In this document: piece after piece, positions 9,427-17,895 of the stretch
How the letters are laid out: the number at the start of each line of letters is the position of its first letter
Numbering within the stretch: position 1 is the first letter of the stretch
DNA from: Bradyrhizobium sp. CCGUVB4N
Lineage (GTDB): Bacteria > Pseudomonadota > Alphaproteobacteria > Rhizobiales > Xanthobacteraceae
DNA: 64,000 bases
Reading direction: 5' to 3'
NCBI RefSeq assembly: GCF_024199945.1
Contig: NZ_JANADP010000001.1
Coordinates: forward strand, 992,001-1,056,000
Position numbers and translations under genes: made by a program
The notes under the pieces: model-generated
What the model was told of the DNA's origin: nothing
The model's input: the letters and a program-made list of their open reading frames with translations, nothing else
Databases searched by the model: none

Positions 9427-9714
9427 TCCGAACCACTCACTTGAAAAATGTCGCTCAAAAGTCACTTCGGGAACCGCATCATCCCCCGGTGGCTGAAGTC
9501 GCGGTCCGTGAGGCAAGTCTCACGTGTCAAATTATTACCACTGCGACTCCGCGACGCAATGGGAGTGCCGAGCACAAACATTTGGATGGCTGCGAGGATT
9601 TTACGCGGATCGCATGCGCGTGCCCGTACGGCCGGAAGCCGGTGCTGTATCGGTGCGAGGTCTGACTAAAACTGCGGCACAAGCGATGCCGTGCATGCAC
9701 GACCGCTCTTCGCC

Positions 9715-11811
9715 CTACCGCCCGGCCTTTGCGAGATTAGCCAGGCTCGCCGCCAGCTCGTCGCTCCGGAACGGTTTTGTCAGCCGCGACAGGTCCGGCG
9801 TGATGCCTTCGTTGTTGGCGTAGCCTGAAACGACGAGGACCTGGATCTCGGGATATTGGTTGCGCAGCGCGAGGCCGAGGTCCGTGCCGCTCATGCCGGG
9901 CATCAGATGATCGGTGACCAGCAGGTTCGGCCGCAGGCCGTCCCTGACGCGGCGAAGCGCGTCCTCGGCGGAGCTGGCTTCGACGACCCTGTAGCCGAGC
10001 TCGCTCAGCATCTCGGCGGTGCTCATGCGCACCAGCGGCTCGTCGTCCACCAGCAGTGCCGTGCCGGCGGGAAGTGGTCGCAGTCTGGGCTGCGTGACGG
10101 CGTCGATCGCGCCGGCGGCCGCGTGGCTGACCGGCAGCCACAGCTCGACCGTGGTGCCTGCCCCCACGGCGCTCTTGATCGTCAGCGCGCCGCCGAGCTG
10201 CGAAGCAAGACCGTGGACCATCGAGAGGCCAAGGCCTGTGCCTTGTCCGATGCCCTTGGTCGAGAAGAACGGCTCGACGGCATGGGCCAGCGTCTCGTCA
10301 TCCATGCCGATGCCATTGTCTGCAACGGAGATGCAGACATAGGTGCCGGGCGCCAGGTCCGAGCCGTGTGCGCGCTCGATCGTCCGGGCCTTGGCGGAGA
10401 TGCGCAAGCTTCCGCCGTCGGGCATGGCGTCACGCGCGTTCACGCTGAGGTTCAGGATCGCCATCTCGATCTGGTTGGGATCGGCCATGGCTTCGGGAAG
10501 TCCTTCCGGCGTATCCACCGTCACCTGGATCTGCGGCCCGGTGGTGCTGGAGATCAGCTCGCCCATGTCGGTGACGAGCCGGCTGATGTTGACTGGCACG
10601 GCCTGCAGCGGTTGCCGGCGGGCGAAGGCCAGCAGGCGCTGCACCAGCGTCTTGGCGCGGTCGGCGGCCTGGATGGCGCCGGCGATCAGGCGATGCTCGC
10701 GCTCGTCGCCAATGCCCCGGCGCTGAAACCGGTCGAGCAGACCGACAATCGGCGTCAGCAGATTATTGAAATCGTGCGCGACGCCGCCGGTGAGCTGGCC
10801 CATGGCCTCCATCTTCTGGGCCTGGCGCAGTGCTTCCTCGGCCTGAGCGAGCCGCGCCTGCTCCTCCAGACGATCGGTCACGTCGACGCCGGTCAGGAAC
10901 GCGCCGATCCGCGTGCCGTCGGCGGCGCGGAGCGCCTCGAATTTCATTTCAAAGACGCGGCGGTCGAACTTGGGATCGCCGAACTCCTCGATGTTGGTAA
11001 AGGCTTCGCCGGCGAGCGCCCGGCCCCAGATCGCCGTCGCCGCCGCAAGATGCTCGGGCCGGTCGGCCAGGAATTCGTGCATGGAATCGCCGACCTTCGG
11101 CCGCTTGCCGTAGATGCGCTGATAGGCATCGGCGCAAGACGTGTTGATGGCGAGCCAGTGGTAGTCGAGATCGAGCGCCTGGATCTGCCCGTCGGTGGTT
11201 TCCACGATGGTGGCGAGCAGATGACGCTCGGCGGTGCGTTCGGCAACGCGTTGCTCCAGCGTGGCATTGAGCTCCCTGTAGCGTGCTTCGCTCGCCCGCA
11301 ACTGCGCCTCGCCGAGCACGCGTTCGGTCGTCTCGGAGACGAGGCACAGTACGCCGCCGACCGAACCATCGTCATCGAGTACGGCCGAGTAGGAGACGTC
11401 CCAATAGCTGGTCTCGCCGTAGCCATGACGCTCGACGTAAAAGGGACGGTCCTTCGCCGCGAATGTCTTTCGCGTATTGCGGACGCCGGCCAGCAGCGGT
11501 TCGAGATCGTCCCACAGCTCGCCCCAGTTCTCGATCGCGGGCCGACCGAGGGCGCGGGGATGATTGGCGCCGATGCCCGGTGCGTAGGCGTCATTGTAGA
11601 GCGCGACGAAATCGGGGCCCCAGAACAGGACAATCTGGGCTTGCGCGGCCAGCATCATGCCGACTGTCGTCTTCAGGGCCTGGGACCATCGGCGGGGCGC
11701 GCCGAGCGGCGAGCCCGACCAATCGAGGGTGCGCATCATCGCACCCAGCTCGCCTCCGTCGGAGGGGAAGCCCACATCGATTGACTGCCGAGCAGCTTTC
11801 TCCGACAGCAC
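9715..11811 (-). CDS. Hybrid sensor histidine kinase with C-terminal receiver
   Basis: The 698-aa protein has two PAS-like sensor regions (about 25-170 and 205-315), the first containing SPLGAPRRW and [15 protein letters not shown] short coiled coil joins them. Next come a HisKA domain with the phospho-accepting H346 in GGVAHDFNN, a HATPase domain with DNGIGM and GTGLGLS, and a receiver with D634 in [10 protein letters not shown] and K679 in LTKPF. The HDFNN box places it in the HWE-unrelated, blue-light/oxygen-sensor-like hybrid group common in rhizobia. No membrane segment is seen, so it is cytoplasmic. The GTG at 11811 was preferred because GAGGGGG precedes it; a TTG at 11883 is the alternative. 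Confidence 0.88.
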   Translation of the reverse strand: MLSEKAARQSIDVGFPSDGGELGAMMRTLDWSGSPLGAPRRWSQALKTTVGMMLAAQAQIVLFWGPDFVALYNDAYAPGIGANHPRALGRPAIENWGELWDDLEPLLAGVRNTRKTFAAKDRPFYVERHGYGETSYWDVSYSAVLDDDGSVGGVLCLVSETTERVLGEAQLRASEARYRELNATLEQRVAERTAERHLLATIVETTDGQIQALDLDYHWLAINTSCADAYQRIYGKRPKVGDSMHEFLADRPEHLAAATAIWGRALAGEAFTNIEEFGDPKFDRRVFEMKFEALRAADGTRIGAFLTGVDVTDRLEEQARLAQAEEALRQAQKMEAMGQLTGGVAHDFNNLLTPIVGLLDRFQRRGIGDEREHRLIAGAIQAADRAKTLVQRLLAFARRQPLQAVPVNISRLVTDMGELISSTTGPQIQVTVDTPEGLPEAMADPNQIEMAILNLSVNARDAMPDGGSLRISAKARTIERAHGSDLAPGTYVCISVADNGIGMDDETLAHAVEPFFSTKGIGQGTGLGLSMVHGLASQLGGALTIKSAVGAGTTVELWLPVSHAAAGAIDAVTQPRLRPLPAGTALLVDDEPLVRMSTAEMLSELGYRVVEASSAEDALRRVRDGLRPNLLVTDHLMPGMSGTDLGLALRNQYPEIQVLVVSGYANNEGITPDLSRLTKPFRSDELAASLANLAKAGR

Positions 11812-11978
11812 CGGACCCCCTCGCGACGCGTGACATGGGCGTCCTTGCCCATTCGAGCCCGACGATCGAGGACTCGTACTCAAGGTCTCATAACGCGTAT
11901 GCAGCCGCGGGGTTCCATTCCCCTCGATTCGCGCCGCCCTTGTGCTATTGCTGCCCTGCGCAACGATGCGAGGTCGCC

Positions 11979-12638
11979 ATGCTCCCCATTCCCGCCGACA
12001 TCTTCACCGAACAAGAGGACGTTTCGCCCGACAGTCTTGCCAATCTCGGGCCGCTCCGCCGGCTCGCCGGCACCTGGCAGGCGGACAAGGGCATCGACAT
12101 CAATCCGAAAGCGGAAGGGCCGGAGCGGCGGACCTTCATCGAGCACATCCGGATGGACCCGATCGACCCGCAGGCCAACGGGCCGCAGCTGTTCTATGGC
12201 TTGCGCTATCACATCCACATCAACACGCCCGAGGAAGACATCACCTTCCACGACCAGGTCGGCTACTGGCTGTGGGAGGCGGCGACCGGGCTGGTCATGC
12301 AGACGCTGGCGATCCCGCGCGGGCAGGTGCTGCTGGCCTCCGGACAGGCCAAGCCGGACGACAAGACAATCTCCGTCACCGCAAAGCGCGGCGACACCGC
12401 TTACGGGATCTGTTCGACCGACTTCCTGGAACAAGCGTTCCGCACCGACAGTTACCGTTGCGACATCACCTTCAACGACGACGGCAGCTGGAGCTACGAG
12501 ATCCAGACCGAGTTGTTCGTCCGCGGGGCGCCGTTCAATCATCATGACAGCAACACGCTCAAGCTGGTTGCGCCGCCGAAACTCAATCCGCTCGCGGTGA
12601 TCGTGAACGATCGCGAGAAAGGCAATAAGCCGGCCTGA
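11979..12638 (+). CDS. Heme-binding beta-barrel (nitrobindin-like) family protein
   Basis: The 219-aa protein has the lipocalin-like opening LRRLAGTWQADKG, followed by strands such as LFYGLRYHIHI and a central HDQVGYWLW segment, which suggest the nitrobindin/FABP-like heme-binding beta-barrel family. The ATG at 11979 follows CGAGG. It sits 22 bases upstream of a RibD-like reductase gene and probably shares its transcript. A ligand histidine cannot be assigned by eye. The family call is moderately sure; the biological role is not known. Confidence 0.6.
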   Translation: MLPIPADIFTEQEDVSPDSLANLGPLRRLAGTWQADKGIDINPKAEGPERRTFIEHIRMDPIDPQANGPQLFYGLRYHIHINTPEEDITFHDQVGYWLWEAATGLVMQTLAIPRGQVLLASGQAKPDDKTISVTAKRGDTAYGICSTDFLEQAFRTDSYRCDITFNDDGSWSYEIQTELFVRGAPFNHHDSNTLKLVAPPKLNPLAVIVNDREKGNKPA

Positions 12639-12660
12639 GAAGCCGGCGCGGAGAATTGGC

Positions 12661-13365
12661 ATGAAGCCCTACATCATCTGCCTGATGCATTCGAGCCTCG
12701 ATGGTCGCACGCATCCCAGCCGCTGGCGCCCGAAAGGCGCGCACAGCGACTGGTTCGAGAAGATCCATGACGAGCTCGGCGGCGATGCCTGGGTGATCGG
12801 CCGCGTCACCGGCTCGGAGTTCGCCAAGGGCAAGCCCTATCCCGAGACGAGTAGCGAAAAACTGCCGCGCGAAAACTGGTTCGCGCGGCGCGATGCGAAG
12901 ACCTTTGGCGTGGTGCTCGATGCGCAGGGCAAGATCGGCTGGGGCCGCTCGGATATCGGCGGCGATCCGATCGTCGTGGTGCTCACCGAGAGCGTGCCGG
13001 ATTCGCATCTCGCCGGCCTGCGCGGCGAGGGCGTGTCCTATATCTTCGCGGGCCAATCCGAGATCGACCTGGCATTGGCGGTCGAGATCCTCAATCGCGA
13101 GCTTGGCGTCAAGCGCCTGCTGGTGGAGGGTGGCGGTGTCGCCAATGGCGCGTTCCTGCGCGCCGGCCTGATCGACGAATTCAACCTGATCCTCAGCCCC
13201 GCGATCGACGGTGCCAAGGGCGCTCCCTTCGTGTTCGATTCGACGGACGCCGACAGCGACAAGCGCGCACCGCTCACCGCGATGACGCTGGAGAGCACGC
13301 GGCAGCTCGGCGGCGGCGTGCTGTTGCTGCGCTACCTGATCCAGAACGACGCCGCCGGCCGATAA
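12661..13365 (+). CDS. RibD C-terminal / dihydrofolate reductase-like protein
   Basis: The 234-aa product shows the RibD_C fold: it starts with IICLMHSSLDGR, has a central strand VVVLTES, and the signature VEGGGVANGAFLRAGLIDEF near residues 155-177, followed by LSPAIDG. This family uses NADPH and includes riboflavin-pathway reductases, but many members are stand-alone reductases of unknown substrate. There is no deaminase domain, so it is not a complete RibD. It is followed after 9 bases by a flavin amine oxidase. Confidence 0.75.
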   Translation: MKPYIICLMHSSLDGRTHPSRWRPKGAHSDWFEKIHDELGGDAWVIGRVTGSEFAKGKPYPETSSEKLPRENWFARRDAKTFGVVLDAQGKIGWGRSDIGGDPIVVVLTESVPDSHLAGLRGEGVSYIFAGQSEIDLALAVEILNRELGVKRLLVEGGGVANGAFLRAGLIDEFNLILSPAIDGAKGAPFVFDSTDADSDKRAPLTAMTLESTRQLGGGVLLLRYLIQNDAAGR

Positions 13366-13374
13366 GCAACGGCA

Positions 13375-14646
13375 ATGTCGGACACGCCGGAGCATATCGT
13401 CATCGTCGGCGCAGGCGCGGCCGGCCTGATGGCGGCCCGCGAGCTTGCGCGTGCCGGCAAGCGGGTCACGATCCTGGAGGCGCGCGACCGCTGTGGCGGA
13501 CGCATCCATCCGCTGCCGGCATCGGAGTTCGGCTATGCCGCCGACGGCGGCGCCGAGTTCGTTCATGGCGAGGCGCCGGTCACGCGCGGCCTCGTGCGCG
13601 AAGCCGGGTTGACGGTGCGGACGATCGGCGGCGCGCAATGGAGCTTTAACGGCAAGAATTTCTCGCGGGAGAGCCCGCGCGATCCCTATGACGAGAGGCT
13701 TCATGCCGCCGTGAAGGATCTGACGGACGACCTCACCGTCGCCGATTTCCTGCGCCGGCATTTCGCCGCACCTGAGTACGCAAGCCTGCGGCATGCCGTC
13801 GAACGCATGGTCGAGGGCTACGATGCCGCCGACCCCGAGCGCGCCTCGATACTGGCGCTGCGCGACGAATGGATGAATGACGGACACGCGACGCAGGCGC
13901 GTCTCGACGGCGGCTATGGCGGCCTGATCGACTTTCTGGAAGCCGGGTGCCGCAAGTCCGGCGTCGCCATTCAGCTCAGTGCCGTGGTCACTGCGATCGA
14001 GGAGAGCGATGGCAGGCTCGCTCTCCGCTGCGCGGGCGGCGCGGCGCAACTCTGCGATCGCGTGATCGTCACCGTGCCGCTGCCGTTGCTGCGCGAGATC
14101 GCGCTGCCACCAGCCGCACGCGCGAAGGCCGCAGCCGCCGACGACATCGGCTTCGGCAGCGTCATCAAGATCCTGCTGCGATTTGAGCGGCCATGGTGGC
14201 GCGAGCGGCGCGAAGAGCTCGCGGATATGCTGTTCCTGCTGTCGGACGAGACGATTCCGGTGTGGTGGACGCAGCGGCCAGATCAGCATCACGTGCTCAC
14301 AGGATGGTTCGGCGGTCCGCGAACGGCGGAGCTGTCGCATCTCGATTCGCCGGGGCTGATCGATGCGGCGATCTCGTCGCTCGCCGCAATCTTCGGCATT
14401 CCGCGCGAGGACATTGCGCGAGAGGTCGTGGCGGCGTCGGCCACCAATTGGGCGCATGATCGCTTTGCTCGCGGCGCCTATTCCTGGGCGACGCCGCGGA
14501 CGCGCGCGGCGCAGGAGAGTCTCGCGCGCGCCGATGGCCCCGTGCTGTTCTCCGGCGAGGCGCTCTATCGCGGCCGCGACATGGGCACGGTCGAGGCTGC
14601 GCTGGCGAGCGGGCTGGAGACGGCTGGCTTCATCCTGCAGCGCTGA
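13375..14646 (+). CDS. FAD-dependent amine oxidase
   Basis: The 423-aa protein starts with a Rossmann dinucleotide motif (VIVGAGAAGLMAARELARAG, about 9-28) followed by the E of ILEARDRCGGRI. It continues with the GAEFVHGE segment typical of monoamine oxidases. Near the C-terminus, LFSGEALYRGRDMGTVEAALASG forms the second FAD-binding element. It oxidises an amine to an imine or aldehyde with hydrogen peroxide; the substrate is unknown. There is no signal peptide. It follows the RibD-like gene closely and ends at a hairpin shared with the convergent gene. Confidence 0.85.
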   Translation: MSDTPEHIVIVGAGAAGLMAARELARAGKRVTILEARDRCGGRIHPLPASEFGYAADGGAEFVHGEAPVTRGLVREAGLTVRTIGGAQWSFNGKNFSRESPRDPYDERLHAAVKDLTDDLTVADFLRRHFAAPEYASLRHAVERMVEGYDAADPERASILALRDEWMNDGHATQARLDGGYGGLIDFLEAGCRKSGVAIQLSAVVTAIEESDGRLALRCAGGAAQLCDRVIVTVPLPLLREIALPPAARAKAAAADDIGFGSVIKILLRFERPWWRERREELADMLFLLSDETIPVWWTQRPDQHHVLTGWFGGPRTAELSHLDSPGLIDAAISSLAAIFGIPREDIAREVVAASATNWAHDRFARGAYSWATPRTRAAQESLARADGPVLFSGEALYRGRDMGTVEAALASGLETAGFILQR

Positions 14647-14647
14647 G

Positions 14648-14680
14648 AAAGAAGGCCCGCATCTCTGCGGGCCCCTTGTC
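14648..14680 (-). terminator. Terminator hairpin between convergent genes
   Basis: A 7-bp perfect stem, GGCCCGC (14654-14660) and GCGGGCC (14667-14673), encloses a 6-base loop. On the minus strand it follows the stop of the gene at 14681-14998 and runs into a T-rich tail (ttctttctc), so it should end that transcript. On the plus strand it lies just after the amine oxidase stop, though the trailing T-run is poor. Confidence 0.6.
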
Positions 14681-14998
14681 TCACCAGCGATTGGCGCCGA
14701 AGCCGAACGTCACGCTCGGGCCGCCGCCACCATAATAACCGTACGGTCCGCCGCCGTAATAGCCTTGGTGCCGTGGATAATAGCCGTAGCTGCGATAGTG
14801 CGGCCGATAGTAGCCGTGATGATGAGGGTGCCAGCGATGATGGCGATGGCCGTAATGGCGGTGCCTGTGCTGCGCGCTGATGTCGGTCGACTGGCCGATT
14901 TGCGCGTTCGCTCCGGCCTTGCCGCCGCCAGCCGCGTTGGCCGCGGATGCGGAGAGCGCAGCCGCACCGATGGCCATCGCGACAAAGAGATACTTCAT
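14681..14998 (-). CDS. Secreted His/Gly/Tyr-rich small protein
   Basis: The 105-aa product has a signal peptide (about 1-22, ending ASAANA). The mature part is low-complexity: a histidine-rich centre (HRHRHYGHRHHRWHPHHHGYY) and a Gly/Tyr-rich end (YYGGGPYGYYGGGGPS). Such proteins are common in Bradyrhizobium and have no set function; metal binding by the His cluster is a guess. GGAG precedes the start. It converges with the amine oxidase gene across a terminator hairpin. Confidence 0.75.
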   Translation of the reverse strand: MKYLFVAMAIGAAALSASAANAAGGGKAGANAQIGQSTDISAQHRHRHYGHRHHRWHPHHHGYYRPHYRSYGYYPRHQGYYGGGPYGYYGGGGPSVTFGFGANRW

Positions 14999-15108
14999 GT
15001 CATCACTCCAGTTGAGATATCGAGTGACAACAGATGGGCGTTGGCAGCGTTCCGGCGAGGGCGGGCGTCGAAACGACGCAGATGATCAACGCGCATTCGC
15101 GCTGAGAT

Positions 15109-15684
15109 TTATTGTCGCACGTCTGCGAGCGAGGAGACGACGTCGTTCGTGGTCACGATGCGGGCAAATTCGCCATTGAGATTCGACAGCGTCATCGCGT
15201 GAATGGATTCGGCCGAATGCGTGTCGCCATCGGGACCGACGCGGTCGAACGTCCAGGTCGCATCACGCACGAGGGCCGCGTCGAAGCCGAGATTGCCGGC
15301 CATCCGCGTCGTCGTCTCCACGCAATGATTGGTGGTGGCGCCGCAGATCACGACCGTGGCGATGTCGCTTGCGCGCAGGCGCGTCTCGAGATCGGTGCCG
15401 ATGAAGGCGCTGTTGACGCGCTTCACGATCACGGGCTCGCCGGGCTGTTCGCGCGCTTCGTCCTTGACGGCGTAACCGCTGCGCGAGGGCAGGAACGTCG
15501 AGTTCGGCTTGGTGCCTTCGTGGCGGATGTGGAAGATCGGCGCGCCGCTCGCCCTGAACGCCGCGAGCAGGTCAACGATGCGCGCCACCGCATCCGGATT
15601 GTTGCGGCGCTTACCCGCCGCCTCCCATTCGTCGAATGCACGCTGGACGTCGACGACGATGAGGGCGGGAAGGGGATGGGGCAT
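15109..15684 (-). CDS. Cysteine hydrolase, isochorismatase family
   Basis: The 191-aa enzyme has the family triad: D12 in IVVDVQ, K89 in IVKRVNSAF and C121 in CGATTNHCVETT. Members hydrolyse amide or vinyl ether bonds in small molecules such as nicotinamide, N-carbamoyl compounds or isochorismate; the substrate cannot be read from sequence. It lies downstream of a DUF3088 gene and a LysR regulator on the same strand, with 107 bases to the former, so it may belong to the same regulon. Confidence 0.85.
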   Translation of the reverse strand: MPHPLPALIVVDVQRAFDEWEAAGKRRNNPDAVARIVDLLAAFRASGAPIFHIRHEGTKPNSTFLPSRSGYAVKDEAREQPGEPVIVKRVNSAFIGTDLETRLRASDIATVVICGATTNHCVETTTRMAGNLGFDAALVRDATWTFDRVGPDGDTHSAESIHAMTLSNLNGEFARIVTTNDVVSSLADVRQ

Positions 15685-15791
15685 GGCGAGAGATTCCGGG
15701 GTTTTGTGCAGTATGTTGGGCGATTGCGCGACTGGGCAATGCCGATTTTCCCTCGTTTAGGGACGGCTCGTGTCCCGGACGGCACTGTCCC

Positions 15792-16139
15792 CTACGGATG
15801 CGGTTCAGGAAAGCCGTGGCGCTCGGACAGCGCGGCAAGGATGGCGTCCTTGTCGGCGATGAAGGCGCGCCCGTGATGGCTGCCGGTCTGATGCGGCGAT
15901 GTGGTGCCGTCCGCGAGCACGAGCAACGGCAGCCACTGATTCTCCTCACCGACCAGCGCGATCACATCCTGTCGCGGCTTCGGCCAGGCGATGCGCTCGA
16001 CGTCGAACCTGTCGGCCAGCGCCGGAAACGAGGTGAGCAGACCTTCGACCAGCGCGCAGTGCCAGCAGAAGAAGCGGCGGCCGGGATAGGCCGGGTCTTC
16101 GAAACCCTGGCGCAGCAGAAACAGCCGATCACGCGTCAT
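15792..16139 (-). CDS. DUF3088 family protein
   Basis: The 115-aa protein matches DUF3088: it opens with RLFLLRQGFEDPAYPG, carries a CWHC motif (about 25-28) and ends with a GSHHGRAF segment. The CxxC near the N-terminus and the size suggest a thioredoxin-like fold, but this is an inference. No activity is established for the family. It begins 24 bases after the LysR stop, which implies co-transcription. GGAG lies 6 bases before the ATG. Confidence 0.75.
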   Translation of the reverse strand: MTRDRLFLLRQGFEDPAYPGRRFFCWHCALVEGLLTSFPALADRFDVERIAWPKPRQDVIALVGEENQWLPLLVLADGTTSPHQTGSHHGRAFIADKDAILAALSERHGFPEPHP

Positions 16140-16163
16140 GGACGTCTCCGAAACTGCCGCTTC

Positions 16164-17063
16164 TCACCGCAACAATGAGACGAAATGCTGGCGCACCATA
16201 TGTAGCAGAGCCTGTGCGGTGCGCGACAGGGGTCTGTCGCGCCGGGTGATGACGCCGAGGCTGCGGTGAATGCTGGGGTTGCGCAGCGGCACGGCAGCGA
16301 GGCCGGCGACGCCCGGCAGGCTGCCGGCGATCTTGGGCACGATGGCGATGCCGACATGCGACAGCACCATCCCGACCGCGGTCTGGAGGTGCTGGACCTC
16401 GTAGCGCCAGTTCAGCTTCTCGCGGCGGTGCCCGAGCGCATCGTCGATCAGCACGCGGTTGCCCGCCTGCGGACTGATCCGGATCAGCGGCGCATTGCCG
16501 AGCTGCGACCAGTTGATGAAGCGGCGCTTGGCCAGCGGGTCGTCCTTGGCGCACAGCAGCACGAACGGCTCCTTGGCCAACACCTTGACCTCGACGTCGG
16601 CGACGTTCGGCGACACGATGGTCAGGCCGAACTCGGCGGTGCCGGATTGCACGAGCTGCGCGATCTCGCGCGCCGAATTGTCGTAGATCTTCACCGATAC
16701 GTTCGGATAGGCCGCGCTGAAGTCGCGCAGCACCCGCGGCAGCTGGTAGGCCGCGATCGTCGGCAGGCACCCGATGGTGACGCGCTCGACCTTCTTGGTG
16801 CCTTGCCCGCGCACGCCTTCGAGCGTGTCGGACAATTCGTCGAGCAGCGCGCAGGCTTTCGGCAGCAATTCGAGACCGGCCGGGGTGAGCGAGACCTGCC
16901 GCGTCGTGCGCACGAACAGCGCGACGCCGAGGTCCTCCTCGAACTTCTTCATCCGGTGGCTCAGCGCCGTCTGCGACAGATTGAGATGGGCGGCGGCGCG
17001 CAGAAAGCTGCCGCGCTCGGCTACGCTGACGAAGGCCTGCAGGCCCAGAAAGTCGATCCGCAT
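16164..17063 (-). CDS. LysR-family transcriptional regulator
   Basis: The 299-aa protein has a winged helix-turn-helix in residues 1-65 (GLQAFVSVAERGSFLRAAAH, then LSQTALSHRMKKFEEDLG) and a two-lobed ligand-binding domain from about 90 onward. The ATG at 17063 gives the usual start MRIDFLGLQAF; a GTG five codons upstream is also open. LysR proteins usually control a divergent or adjacent gene. Here the downstream DUF3088 and cysteine hydrolase genes are the nearest candidates. Confidence 0.9.
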   Translation of the reverse strand: MRIDFLGLQAFVSVAERGSFLRAAAHLNLSQTALSHRMKKFEEDLGVALFVRTTRQVSLTPAGLELLPKACALLDELSDTLEGVRGQGTKKVERVTIGCLPTIAAYQLPRVLRDFSAAYPNVSVKIYDNSAREIAQLVQSGTAEFGLTIVSPNVADVEVKVLAKEPFVLLCAKDDPLAKRRFINWSQLGNAPLIRISPQAGNRVLIDDALGHRREKLNWRYEVQHLQTAVGMVLSHVGIAIVPKIAGSLPGVAGLAAVPLRNPSIHRSLGVITRRDRPLSRTAQALLHMVRQHFVSLLR

Positions 17064-17188
17064 TCCCGTCCCCGGCACCGTCTGTCACCGGACTTGCTGG
17101 GCCGGCGTTTGCGTCGGCCACACTGCACGCCGCGGGCCCAACATTCAACTCGCGCGGGAGCACGGCGCGAAGGCCGGGCACGCTGCAA

Positions 17189-17815
17189 CTAATGCGATCC
17201 GGCTTCGCCTTGCCGCAGGATCGAGGTCCAGTCGAACGCGGCGACGGGCGTGGGGGCAGGCATCCTCGGCCGCGCCATTGCCGGCTCCGCGGCGGGTTGA
17301 GGGGCCGGCGCGGGGAGAGCCGGGGCCGCGGGCGGCGTGCTGTCTCGTGGCGCCAGCGTCAGCGTCACGCGTGTCCCGCTTTTTTCCATCACCACGCGGC
17401 CGCGCTGCACCCGACGGAGCGCCCAGCCATCATGCTGCTCGCCGGTCTTGAGGCGCATCGCGCGTTTGGCGATATCGTCGATGAAGATGCCGATCCCTCC
17501 GGCTCCATCGGCGTCCGTCACCGTTCCGAGCAGCGAGAGAGCCGGCCTGTCCGGCGTCGCCTGTGCCTGCCGCGGCGTGGATGCTGCCGGCGCTTCGCTC
17601 GCCACGGGTCGGGAAGGGCGGCGCGCGGGCGTGAAGATCGGGCGTTCGCCGGTTGCGCTGAGCTCGGTGAGCGGTACCGTCGACAGAGGATTGCCGCCGC
17701 GTCGTGCCTGCACGGGCGCCTGCTCAAGGCCGGTCTCGCTGCCGGGCGATGCGCAGACCCGACTTGCCTCGCCAATCAGGAACAGGCCCGTCAGCACGAG
17801 CACCGGAAAACGCAT
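17189..17815 (-). CDS. GspN-like secretion-related protein
   Basis: The 208-aa product has a signal peptide (about 1-23, MRFPVLVLTGLFLIGEAS...). A segment LSATGERPIFTPARRP follows, then the core LSLLGTVTDADGAGGIGIFIDD and a Pro/Ala-rich tail. This ERPIF plus LLGTV pattern is that of type II secretion GspN/GspC-like periplasmic domains. No other secretion genes are in the window, so its partners must lie elsewhere or it works alone. The ATG at 17815 starts the signal peptide; a longer open frame was rejected. Confidence 0.6.
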   Translation of the reverse strand: MRFPVLVLTGLFLIGEASRVCASPGSETGLEQAPVQARRGGNPLSTVPLTELSATGERPIFTPARRPSRPVASEAPAASTPRQAQATPDRPALSLLGTVTDADGAGGIGIFIDDIAKRAMRLKTGEQHDGWALRRVQRGRVVMEKSGTRVTLTLAPRDSTPPAAPALPAPAPQPAAEPAMARPRMPAPTPVAAFDWTSILRQGEAGSH

Positions 17816-17895
17816 CGTCACTGTCCGTGCCCTGTCAAAGTGCGAAAGACCCTGCGCGCCAGCCCCGCCCGGGCATGGCGCGCAGCTTGGTGGCG

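Noticed and set aside
9441..9665. 74-codon plus-strand frame upstream of the second LuxR gene
   Set aside because: It lacks a ribosome binding site and overlaps the probable promoter region of the LuxR gene; the sequence shows no family features.
9856..11784. Plus-strand open frame of 642 codons opposite the hybrid kinase
   Set aside because: Shadow of the kinase gene, which has clear HisKA, HATPase and receiver motifs.
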